Made by a program: the position numbers and the translations under genes. Below the pieces are notes generated by a model that was given only the letters and a program-made list of their open reading frames with translations, did not search any database and was not told where the DNA came from. Shown piece by piece: positions 8,426 to 15,322 of a DNA stretch of 35,291 nucleotides. Numbering within the stretch: position 1 is the stretch's first letter; the number at the start of each line of letters is the position of its first letter. The stretch lies in NCBI GenBank assembly GCA_049699975.1, contig JBNAWB010000009.1:1-35291 (forward strand), read 5' to 3'. The DNA is from CAZAGD01 sp049699975. GTDB taxonomy: Bacteria; Desulfobacterota; SM23-61.

Positions 8426-11400
8426 TTATTTAGGAAATAATTCTTTTACTTTTTTAGTGAGGGCTTCCAAAGAGAAGGGCTTGCGGATCACCTGACTGCC
8501 TAGAAGCGAAATGCCATGAGGAGCAATTTCCTGCTCTGGATAGCCCGACATATATAACACTTTCATTTCCGGATGCAGAAAGGAAAGAGCCTTAGCCAGA
8601 TCTGTGCCGCTAATCTGCGGCATTACCACTTCGGTTAACAATAAATCTATTTTTTCTTTAAATTTATGGCCCAAGCTCAAAGCCTCTTGGCCGTTTTGGG
8701 CTTCCAGCACCACATACCCTTGTTTTTTTAAAACTTGGACTACTATTTCCCGCACATCTTGGTTATCCTCTACCACCATTATGGTTTCTTTCATTTGGGG
8801 GAGGGGAAGGTCTGGTTGGGGCCTTTCTTCTTCAGCCATATCTTCCGCTTGGGGCAAAAGAATTTTAAAGATGGTCCCTTTACCGACTTCACTTTCCACG
8901 AAAATATTTCCGCCACTCTGCTTAACGATCCCATAAACTGTGGCGAGGCCAAGGCCGGTCCCTTTGCCTACTTCCTTAGTAGTGAAGAAAGGTTCAAATA
9001 TTTTTTCTTTAACTATAGGAGGCATGCCCACACCGGTATCAGCCACAGTAAGCATTATATATTTGCCCGGGCTCATTTCCGGGTTAGTGCGTACAAAATC
9101 ATCTTTTATATCTATATTTTCTGTGGTAAAGATGAGTTTCCCCCCATACGGCATAGCATCTTTAGCATTAACCGCCAGATTCATGAGCACATGCTCTATC
9201 TGTCCAGGATCTACCTTTACTTTCCCCAAATTTTCATCTAAGGAAGTGATGATTTCAATCTCTTCACCAATAACCCGGCGGATAACCTTTTCCATATTTC
9301 TTAAAATATCATTGAGATTTATTACTTTTAAAGTCAAGATCTGGCGGCGACCAAAAGCCAGCATTTGCCTCGTTAAATCTGCAGCTCTCTGGGAGGCGCG
9401 CTGGATATCTTCAAGATTAGTTTTTAAAGGGTCATCTTCTTGGAGGTTGAGCAGGGCGAGTTGACAATTACCTTGAATCACCGTCAAAAGATTATTGAAA
9501 TCATGAGCTATACCGCCGGCGAGCCGTCCCACAGTTTCGAGCTTCTGGGATTCCTGAAGTTGTTCGCGCAGCCTAGCCATTTCTCTTTCCGCTTTTTTAC
9601 GTTCCGAGATATCTCTGGCCACCACCTGCACTAAGGCTTTATCTTGGTAAAAAATTGGGGAGGCGCTAACCTCCACCTCGATAATCTGACCGTCAAGGCG
9701 AATATATTTTTGTTCCAGGAGGGGAACACTTTTCCCCGCGCGTAAATCCGCAAAGCGTTTATTAATAATATCTCCATAATCCGGATGGATAACTTCCAAG
9801 ACAGATTTGCCTATGAGATCTTCTTCCTTGGCTGCCCCGAGAGCCCTTAGCGCGGCCGGATTAGCATAAACATAATTTTTAAAATCATGGAGCAGAATCA
9901 TGTCCGGAGAATGTTCGACTAAATTCCGGTAGCGCGCTTCGCTATTTTGCAAATCGACTAAAGCCTGCTGAAGTTCTGCATAAAGTTTGGCATTGGCAAT
10001 AGCACCCGCAATTTGAGAGCCAATTCTTTCGGCCAAGCCCACCTCCGCCGCACTATAAGCTTTTGATTTTTGAGAATAAATATGCAGAACGCCTATGACT
10101 ACATCGAGAGAGATTAAGGGAACACCGATGAAGGAGCGGAAATTTTGTTCCCAGAAAGGAGCAAGCTTTGGACTATGCTGAAGAAGTTCTATTTTATTAT
10201 CCACTTGCAACAGAATGCCAGATTTTTTTATCATAACATTTTCTGTAAAAGACCCTTCTAAAGCGATTACATCTGTTTGCGTCCGACCGGGAACATATGC
10301 TCCTGCGAGGTAAGCAGGGCAAAATGTTCCATTCTTATGGTCTATAAGAGTAATGGCAATGAGATCAAAGGGAATAACTTTATGGACTTCTTTGGCAAAT
10401 AATTCATAGATTTTATTAATATTAAGAGATGAGCTTATGATCCGGCCGATATTGGCGATAATTTCATTTTCTTTAGCCAAACGGCGGGCCTTTTCTTCAC
10501 TTTCGCGCAACGCCTCCAAAGTCTTTTTATGAGCAAGATAAAGGTGAGCGTTAGCAATGGCCCCAGCGATCTGAGAAGCTATGTTTTCCGCAAGAGTTAA
10601 CTCGTTATCTGAATAAGCGTTTGGGACACGGGAATATATATGCAACGCTCCGATCACCTCATCGAGGTGGATAAGGGGAACCGCTAAAAAAGAAAGGTAC
10701 CCGCGCTGGACAAATGGGGCAAGCTTAGGGAATTTTTTGATAATGTCCTCTGAGTCTTCCATCTGGATAATGGTTCCCGAACGGTGGCGAATTACTTCTT
10801 CGGTAAAAGATCCAGCCAGCGGTATTATCTTTCCTGCCGTCCGTTCGGGAATATCATCTCCCAAGGTGTGGGGATTATAAAAAGTTCCTTTTTCTTTATC
10901 AGCTAAAGTAATAGCTAACCAATTAAAGGGAATAACTTTGCGCACTTGCTGAGCAAATAGGGCATATACATCATCAATTTCCAAAGAAGAAGAGATTATC
11001 TTCCCTAATTCGGCTATAAGAGCATTATTGCGGGCCAGCCTCTTTGCTTCTTCCTCACTCCTCCGCAAGGCCTCTGCGGCTATTTTAAGTTCTTTATAGA
11101 GTTGAGCATTGGCGATGGCGCCAGCAATTTGCAGACCAATGCTCTCGGCAATTCTTAAATCCAGGTCCCTATATGCTTTTGGTTTGAAAGAAAGGAAGCT
11201 TAAAATGCCTATAACTTTATCCTGATAAAATAATGGAACAGCCATTTGGGACTTGATACCTGCGCGAAAAGGTTTTTGTTGGGGGGGAGGAAGAGCAGAA
11301 ATTTCTTTCTCATCCTCAGGTTGGATGATCAGCCCTGATCTTCTTTGGGCAACCTCCTGATTAACGGATCCATTTAATGGAAAGGAGTCTCCTGGCTGAC

Positions 11401-12103
11401 GGCCAGGAACTTTAGTTCCCGCGGTGTAAACTACATTTACCAATTTTTTTTCATAATCTATTAGATTGATGGATATTCTATCAAAGGGAATAATTTTTTG
11501 GGCTTCTTCGGCGAAGCGTTCATACACCTCTTCTATATTAAGAGAAGAACTTATAATTCGGCCAATAATAGCTATGATTTCATTTTCTTTCGCCAGCCGG
11601 CGGAGAGCATCTTCATTTAACTTAAACTCCGTTATATCTGTGATTATACCTTCTAAGGCGATAGCCTCTCCCGCTTCGGAATAAACTGCCTTGCCCTGTT
11701 CCCAAACCCATTTTAATTGTCCGTCTTTAGTTATTATGCGGTAAGTATGCTGGAAAGGCTTATTTTGCTTTATGGCTTTCTGAATTTTTTCCCATCCTGA
11801 GCCTAAGTCTTCTGGGTGAATTAAATCGCCGAAAGCAATCTTTTGGTTTTCTAATAACTCGTCTGGTTCATAACCGGTTAATTTTGAGCAGCCGGGGCTT
11901 AAAAACTCCATAGTCCATTTTTTATCTATACGGCAACGATAAAAAGTGCCGGGCAAAATATCTATTAAAGAGGTCAAAAGGCGCTGGGCTTCTTTACCGG
12001 TAATTTTTGCCATAGAAAAACTTCTTTTAAATTCCCAAATGTTATTGGATATATTTCTAATCTCTTTCCCGGTGTTGCGGTTTTTGGCGGAAGAAGCTTT
12101 CAT
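8426..12103 (-). CDS. Hybrid sensor histidine kinase (PAS-GAF-GAF-GAF-PAS-HisKA-HATPase-REC)
   Basis: Large soluble sensor kinase, 1225 residues from the ATG at 12103 (GGAG upstream; a TTG 45 nt earlier is less likely). Order: PAS (about 45-160), three similar GAF domains (about 172-340, 360-525, 545-710), PAS (about 722-838), dimerisation domain with the H-box GGIAHDFNN (His867), and HATPase with N-box LMNLAVNAKDAMP (Asn979), DTGVGM and GKGTGLGLATVYG. The C-terminal receiver domain is about 1107-1222. No membrane helix is visible, so sensing is cytosolic; GAF and PAS domains commonly bind small ligands, haem or flavin. In the receiver, VVEDN, MSG and RKPF are intact, but the phosphoacceptor position reads LLLTEVVMP: Glu1158 replaces Asp (codon GAA, 8630-8632). 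No separate response regulator gene is adjacent. It is convergent with the DUF3047 gene. Confidence 0.92.
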   Translation of the reverse strand: MKASSAKNRNTGKEIRNISNNIWEFKRSFSMAKITGKEAQRLLTSLIDILPGTFYRCRIDKKWTMEFLSPGCSKLTGYEPDELLENQKIAFGDLIHPEDLGSGWEKIQKAIKQNKPFQHTYRIITKDGQLKWVWEQGKAVYSEAGEAIALEGIITDITEFKLNEDALRRLAKENEIIAIIGRIISSSLNIEEVYERFAEEAQKIIPFDRISINLIDYEKKLVNVVYTAGTKVPGRQPGDSFPLNGSVNQEVAQRRSGLIIQPEDEKEISALPPPQQKPFRAGIKSQMAVPLFYQDKVIGILSFLSFKPKAYRDLDLRIAESIGLQIAGAIANAQLYKELKIAAEALRRSEEEAKRLARNNALIAELGKIISSSLEIDDVYALFAQQVRKVIPFNWLAITLADKEKGTFYNPHTLGDDIPERTAGKIIPLAGSFTEEVIRHRSGTIIQMEDSEDIIKKFPKLAPFVQRGYLSFLAVPLIHLDEVIGALHIYSRVPNAYSDNELTLAENIASQIAGAIANAHLYLAHKKTLEALRESEEKARRLAKENEIIANIGRIISSSLNINKIYELFAKEVHKVIPFDLIAITLIDHKNGTFCPAYLAGAYVPGRTQTDVIALEGSFTENVMIKKSGILLQVDNKIELLQHSPKLAPFWEQNFRSFIGVPLISLDVVIGVLHIYSQKSKAYSAAEVGLAERIGSQIAGAIANAKLYAELQQALVDLQNSEARYRNLVEHSPDMILLHDFKNYVYANPAALRALGAAKEEDLIGKSVLEVIHPDYGDIINKRFADLRAGKSVPLLEQKYIRLDGQIIEVEVSASPIFYQDKALVQVVARDISERKKAEREMARLREQLQESQKLETVGRLAGGIAHDFNNLLTVIQGNCQLALLNLQEDDPLKTNLEDIQRASQRAADLTRQMLAFGRRQILTLKVINLNDILRNMEKVIRRVIGEEIEIITSLDENLGKVKVDPGQIEHVLMNLAVNAKDAMPYGGKLIFTTENIDIKDDFVRTNPEMSPGKYIMLTVADTGVGMPPIVKEKIFEPFFTTKEVGKGTGLGLATVYGIVKQSGGNIFVESEVGKGTIFKILLPQAEDMAEEERPQPDLPLPQMKETIMVVEDNQDVREIVVQVLKKQGYVVLEAQNGQEALSLGHKFKEKIDLLLTEVVMPQISGTDLAKALSFLHPEMKVLYMSGYPEQEIAPHGISLLGSQVIRKPFSLEALTKKVKELFPK

Positions 12104-12169
12104 TTTAAGACTCCAGAGTAGAAAACAGATCGGTAAGATATTTATCAAATTAAATAAGAAAGGCCGTTT

Positions 12170-12203
12170 TTTAAAAGTTACTACAAGGCCAATTTTTTGT
12201 CAA
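12170..12203 (-). promoter_or_regulatory. Possible promoter of the hybrid kinase
   Basis: On the minus strand a consensus -35 TTGACA (12198-12203) stands about 95 nt upstream of the kinase ATG. The hexamer at 17-nt spacing, TAACTT, is a poor -10 match, so only the -35 half is convincing. It lies just outside the left end of the transposase element. Confidence 0.25.
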
Positions 12204-12220
12204 AGGCGATTTAAAAGCGT

Positions 12221-12272
12221 AGGGGTCAAGTCTGCTCTTGACTCATTTTGGAGTCGAGTCTACTCTTGACTC
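12221..12272. repeat. Left end of RAYT element: tandem REP-like hairpins
   Basis: Two adjacent imperfect copies of a 22-nt unit (GTCAAGTCTGCTCTTGAC-type, differing at two positions). Each folds into a stem-loop: GTCAAG 12225-12230 with CTTGAC 12237-12242, loop TCTGCT; and GAGTCGAG 12251-12258 with CTTGACTC 12265-12272, loop TCTACT, with one G-T pair. Foldback hairpins of this kind are the DNA recognition sites of REP-associated Y1 transposases. Confidence 0.7.
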
Positions 12273-12300
12273 ATAGTTGTTTTTCAGATAAATTGAGCCC

Positions 12301-13281
12301 ATGTCTCGACCTCTTCGGATTGAATTTCCTGACGCTTGGTATCACGTTCTGAACCGAGGACGACGGGGGGAGTCGATTTTTCATGATGCAAGGGATTACC
12401 AGATTTTCCTCCAAACAGTCCAGGAGGCCTGCGAATTATGGTATCTTCGCGTTGCCGCCTATTGCCTTCTGCCCAATCATTACCACCTCCTGGTTCAGAC
12501 TCCAAGCGCGAATCTTTCCAGGTGTATGCGGCATATCGACGGTGTGTACACTCAAAGATTTAATCGCCGGCACGGGCACGATGGGCCTTTATTCCGAGGA
12601 CGATACAAGTCGCTACTCATCGAAGCTGATACCTATCTTCTTCAACTGGTCCGTTATATTCATCGCAATCCTTTAGGAGCGGGATTGGCACAGACTTTGG
12701 ATGAATACCCATGGAGCAGTCATTTAGGATACCTTTCCAGAAGTTCCAAATGGAAATGGCTTTATAAAGAGCCAGTTTTGGAGATGTTTGCAGCCAACTC
12801 ACCGGCGAGGATGGAAGCCTATCGCAAATTTGTTTTTCAAGAAGACAACAAGGAATTGCAGCAGCTCTTTTCTCGCAAGCGCTGGCCTGTTTTTTTGGGA
12901 TCGGAGAAGTTTATAGCGTTGGTGAAGAGGAGATTCTTTTCGAAAAAAGTTGATTCTGAGGTTCCGCAACGCAGAGAACTGGCTCCGGCTTTAGACACAT
13001 TACTTGAAAGAGTTGCAAGGTCATATCGGGTTGAGCTGAAGGATTTATTTTATTCTCGAAGGGGACATATAAATGAAGCGAGGAATGTGGCGATTTATCT
13101 TGCGCGAAGACTGAGAGGAGATCGGCTGAGGGAGATTGGCGAGGTATTCAAAATCCGTCGGTATAGTTCGGTTAGTAGTATTGTGGAAAGAATGAAGATG
13201 CGGATTGGAAGTGATGAACGGTTACGAAAAAAAATAGACCATCTCATCTCAACCATTGAAATGAGTCAAGAGCAGACTTGA
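12301..13281 (+). CDS. REP-associated tyrosine transposase (Y1/IS200-like)
   Basis: 326-residue single-strand DNA transposase. The start MSRPLRIEFPDAWYHVLNRG is typical of the RAYT group. The HUH metal motif is His60-Tyr-His62 (LLPNHYHLLVQT). The probable nucleophile is Tyr119 in LVRYIHRNPLGAGL, with GPLFRGRYKS between them. Residues about 230-320 form an extension with ARNVAIYLARRLRGDRLREI and YSSVSSIV, resembling the helix-turn-helix domain IV of DnaA, which is common in long RAYTs. The gene appears intact. Its last codons (SQEQT, stop at 13279-13281) are encoded inside the right 28-bp inverted repeat. It has no ORF partner such as TnpB. Such proteins are often domesticated single copies that act on REP sequences. 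Confidence 0.88.
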   Translation: MSRPLRIEFPDAWYHVLNRGRRGESIFHDARDYQIFLQTVQEACELWYLRVAAYCLLPNHYHLLVQTPSANLSRCMRHIDGVYTQRFNRRHGHDGPLFRGRYKSLLIEADTYLLQLVRYIHRNPLGAGLAQTLDEYPWSSHLGYLSRSSKWKWLYKEPVLEMFAANSPARMEAYRKFVFQEDNKELQQLFSRKRWPVFLGSEKFIALVKRRFFSKKVDSEVPQRRELAPALDTLLERVARSYRVELKDLFYSRRGHINEARNVAIYLARRLRGDRLREIGEVFKIRRYSSVSSIVERMKMRIGSDERLRKKIDHLISTIEMSQEQT

Positions 13282-13286
13282 CCCCT
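13259..13286. repeat. Right inverted repeat of RAYT element
   Basis: Perfect reverse complement of 12221-12248. It contains the hairpin GTCAAG/CTTGAC with loop AGCAGA and the transposase stop codon. Only one hairpin unit is present here, against two at the left end. Confidence 0.8.
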
Positions 13287-13311
13287 TTGCCATCTTTTCT
13301 TAAAAAACTTG

Positions 13312-13340
13312 TTGCAAACCTTACTTTAACCCGAGATAAT
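13312..13340 (+). promoter_or_regulatory. Sigma70-like promoter of the ferritin-like gene
   Basis: TTGCAA (13312-13317), 17-nt spacer, GATAAT (13335-13340). The -10 matches 5 of 6 and the -35 matches 4 of 6. The transcription start would fall near 13347, about 45 nt before the ATG of the ferritin-like gene. It lies just outside the right end of the transposase element. Confidence 0.5.
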
Positions 13341-13392
13341 TGATTAAGGGATGAATGCCCAAAGGTATAGATAAATCGAGCAGGGGGCGAAA

Positions 13393-13896
13393 ATGGGTTT
13401 ATTTTTTAATGTCGATGAGATTTTACAGATGGCCGAGCAGATAGAAAGGAATGGCAGTGCTTTTTATCGGAAAGCCGCGGCTATTTCAGCGAGCTCAAGA
13501 TCTGCTCAATTTTTTCTTAAGCTGGCCGCCATGGAAGATGAGCATGAGAAAATTTTCGCTCATATGCGTAATAATCTCCGCGAAGAAGAGCGCAGAATTT
13601 CTATTCCCGATCCAGAAAATCAGGCCCAAGCCTACTTAAAGGCTTGGGCCGATGGCCATGTTTTTGATGTGCGCGGCAATCCGGCCGAAAAATTGAGCGG
13701 CCAAGAAAAACCTGAAGAGATTCTGCGCTGGGCAATTAATCAAGAAAAAGAGTCTATTGTCTTCTATTTAGGTATGAAAGAGGCTGTTCCCGAAAGATTG
13801 GGGAAGAAAAAGGTAGACGACATAATTCGCGAAGAGATGGCGCATATTGCTATATTAAATAAAGAGTTAGAAACTATGCGCCATCAAATGCTTTAA
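13393..13896 (+). CDS. Ferritin-like (rubrerythrin-type) diiron protein
   Basis: 167-residue four-helix-bundle protein. Putative iron ligands occur in the usual spacing: Glu15/Glu18 in MAEQIERNGSAFY, Glu48 and His51 in MEDEHE, Glu118/Glu120 in NQEKESIVFY, and Glu148 with His151 in REEMAHIAI. The Tyr residues two helices apart (Y25, Y125) are typical of rubrerythrin N-terminal domains, which reduce peroxide with electrons from a rubredoxin. This protein lacks the C-terminal rubredoxin domain of classical rubrerythrin, but a stand-alone rubredoxin gene follows 194 nt downstream. GGGGG precedes the ATG. Peroxide or oxygen detoxification in an anaerobe is inference. Confidence 0.85.
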   Translation: MGLFFNVDEILQMAEQIERNGSAFYRKAAAISASSRSAQFFLKLAAMEDEHEKIFAHMRNNLREEERRISIPDPENQAQAYLKAWADGHVFDVRGNPAEKLSGQEKPEEILRWAINQEKESIVFYLGMKEAVPERLGKKKVDDIIREEMAHIAILNKELETMRHQML

Positions 13897-14090
13897 ATAA
13901 ATTATTAATAAGAGCAGATCATATTTTCCCTCTAAGCTAAAAGTCATGGCGGGAAGTTTAGTAAGGAATATCCTAAGTGAGATGGCCATCCCCTTCGGGC
14001 TCGCCAAGACAGTTATTCAATATTTAATGCTATCGTTAATAGTTATTTATCTGCGTCAACCTGCGCCCCAAAAAACCTTAGGAGATAAAT

Positions 14091-14252
14091 ATGAAAAAGT
14101 ATTCCTGCAATATTTGCGGTTATGTTTATGACCCAGTAGCCGGTGATCCGGAGCATGGCATAGCTCCCGGCACTCCCTTCGAGAAGCTCCCCGCAGATTG
14201 GACTTGTCCAGTATGCGGAGCAAGCAAATCTGATTTTTCTCCAGAAGAATAG
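14091..14252 (+). CDS. Rubredoxin
   Basis: 53-residue electron carrier with one iron bound by four cysteines: CNICG (Cys6, Cys9) and CPVCG (Cys39, Cys42). The typical core YVYDPVAGDPEHGIAPGTPF and WTCPVCGASKSDF are both present and full length. AGGAG at 14080-14084 lies 6 nt before the ATG. Rubredoxins donate electrons to rubrerythrins, rubredoxin:oxygen oxidoreductases and desulfoferrodoxin. The ferritin-like gene just upstream is the obvious candidate partner, although 194 nt separate them. Confidence 0.95.
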   Translation: MKKYSCNICGYVYDPVAGDPEHGIAPGTPFEKLPADWTCPVCGASKSDFSPEE

Positions 14253-14316
14253 ACTTTTTAGAAAATACGCCTTCTAACCTTTTCCAGGTTAAGAGTTTAA
14301 GGGCAAAGATATAATT

Positions 14317-15237
14317 ATGTTTAAAATCCTCCGGCTCCTGCTGCAGAGAGAGTTTATTCTCTTTTTAGCCTTGGCTCTTGGCTTATTCATCGGCCAAGGA
14401 GCCAAATTGACGGAAAAGACCGTTTTACCTGCCTTAGCTATCATCATGACCCTCGCTACTATGAGCATCCCTGACCGCATTTTCCGGGAACCTCGGCAAA
14501 TAATTCTTAATTCTTTAGCAGGTCTGGGAATGAATTATGGCATCTTGACCTCCTTTATCCTTGTTTGCAATTTTCTTTTCATCAATGATGAAGCTTTGCG
14601 CACTGGTTTTGTGCTTCTGGCGGCAGTTCCTCCGGCCGTGGCAGTGATTCCTTTTTCGGTAATGCTCAAAGGCCGAAGCAGCTTTGCTCTTTTAGCCACC
14701 GTTGGCTGTTACCTGGGAGCTTTGGTGCTAACGCCGATAATTACGATCGGGTTTTTAGGAAGTGGATTCGTAAAAATAAACAAGATCGCCATTATTATGG
14801 CTGAGTTAATCCTCCTTCCCTTAATTTTTTCCCGCGTTTTAATTTGGATTAAAGTTGCCCCTCGCCTGGAGCCCTATAAGGGGAAAATAATTAATTGGGG
14901 TTTCTTCTTAGTAGTTTATACCATCGTGGGCCTAAACCAAGAATTATTTCTAAGACAAACATATATCCTTCTTATCCCGGCCCTAATAGCCCTGGGCAGC
15001 ACATTTTTATTAGGATTTATTATAAATAAGATCTCCCGCCTTTGGCATATTGATCACCCAATGAGAATAAATTTAGTTTTATTGGGGACGCATAAAAATA
15101 CTGGTTTGGCTGGTGGCTTAGCTTTAGCTCTTTATTCAGAAAAGACTGCTTTGCCGGCTACAATTACCACGGTTTTTATGTTGGTATATGTGATCTGGCT
15201 CAGTTTCCAAGGGCGCCGCTCAGCCGCAAGCAGATAA
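14317..15237 (+). CDS. Polytopic membrane transporter, bile acid:sodium symporter (BASS)-like
   Basis: 306-residue inner-membrane protein with about nine or ten predicted helices and a short basic N-terminus. The arrangement of short helices broken by Gly/Pro/Asn (AAVPPAVAVIPFSVMLKG at about 105-122, GTHKNTGLAGGLALAL at about 260-275) resembles the crossover regions that bind sodium and substrate in BASS/SBF-type transporters. AEC-type carriers share the fold and are an alternative. The ribosome binding site is weak: AAGGG lies 13 nt before the ATG. It stands between rubredoxin and the 912-residue fusion protein. The substrate is unknown. Confidence 0.6.
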   Translation: MFKILRLLLQREFILFLALALGLFIGQGAKLTEKTVLPALAIIMTLATMSIPDRIFREPRQIILNSLAGLGMNYGILTSFILVCNFLFINDEALRTGFVLLAAVPPAVAVIPFSVMLKGRSSFALLATVGCYLGALVLTPIITIGFLGSGFVKINKIAIIMAELILLPLIFSRVLIWIKVAPRLEPYKGKIINWGFFLVVYTIVGLNQELFLRQTYILLIPALIALGSTFLLGFIINKISRLWHIDHPMRINLVLLGTHKNTGLAGGLALALYSEKTALPATITTVFMLVYVIWLSFQGRRSAASR

Positions 15238-15281
15238 TGCCCCCGCCTTAATTAGTAAAGTTATTAATGGGCCCCTAAAAA

Positions 15282-15287
15282 TATAAT
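15282..15287 (+). promoter_or_regulatory. Possible -10 box before the 912-residue fusion gene
   Basis: Exact TATAAT 36 nt before the ATG, but no recognisable -35 at 16-18 nt. It is followed by a clear ribosome binding site AGGAGG at 15310-15315, 7 nt before the start at 15323. Confidence 0.3.
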
Positions 15288-15322
15288 TTGCTCCTCCCAG
15301 ATAATTTCCAGGAGGTTACTTT

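Larger units (their letters stand above)
12221..13286 (+). mobile_element. RAYT-type element bounded by perfect 28-bp inverted repeats
   Basis: A 1066-bp unit consisting of a Y1 transposase gene between inverted copies of a 28-bp sequence: 12221-12248 (begins AGGGGTCAAG) and 13259-13286 (ends CTTGACCCCT). The match is exact over all 28 positions and stops on both sides. No target-site duplication is evident, as expected for Y1 transposases, which act on single strands. The sequence shows the boundaries directly; mobility is inference. Confidence 0.75.

Noticed and set aside
12119..12148. Longer N-terminus of the hybrid kinase from TTG at 12148 with a hydrophobic stretch
   Set aside because: TTG start without a Shine-Dalgarno. 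The ATG at 12103 has GGAG at good spacing, and the hydrophobic piece is too short to be a confident membrane segment.
12221..13286. Classical DDE insertion sequence with terminal inverted repeats
   Set aside because: The protein is a HUH/Y1 enzyme, there is no target duplication, and the inverted repeats contain foldback hairpins; a RAYT-type unit fits better.
13946..14131. 61-codon frame between the ferritin-like gene and rubredoxin
   Set aside because: No ribosome binding site, overlaps the real rubredoxin gene in another frame, and resembles no family.
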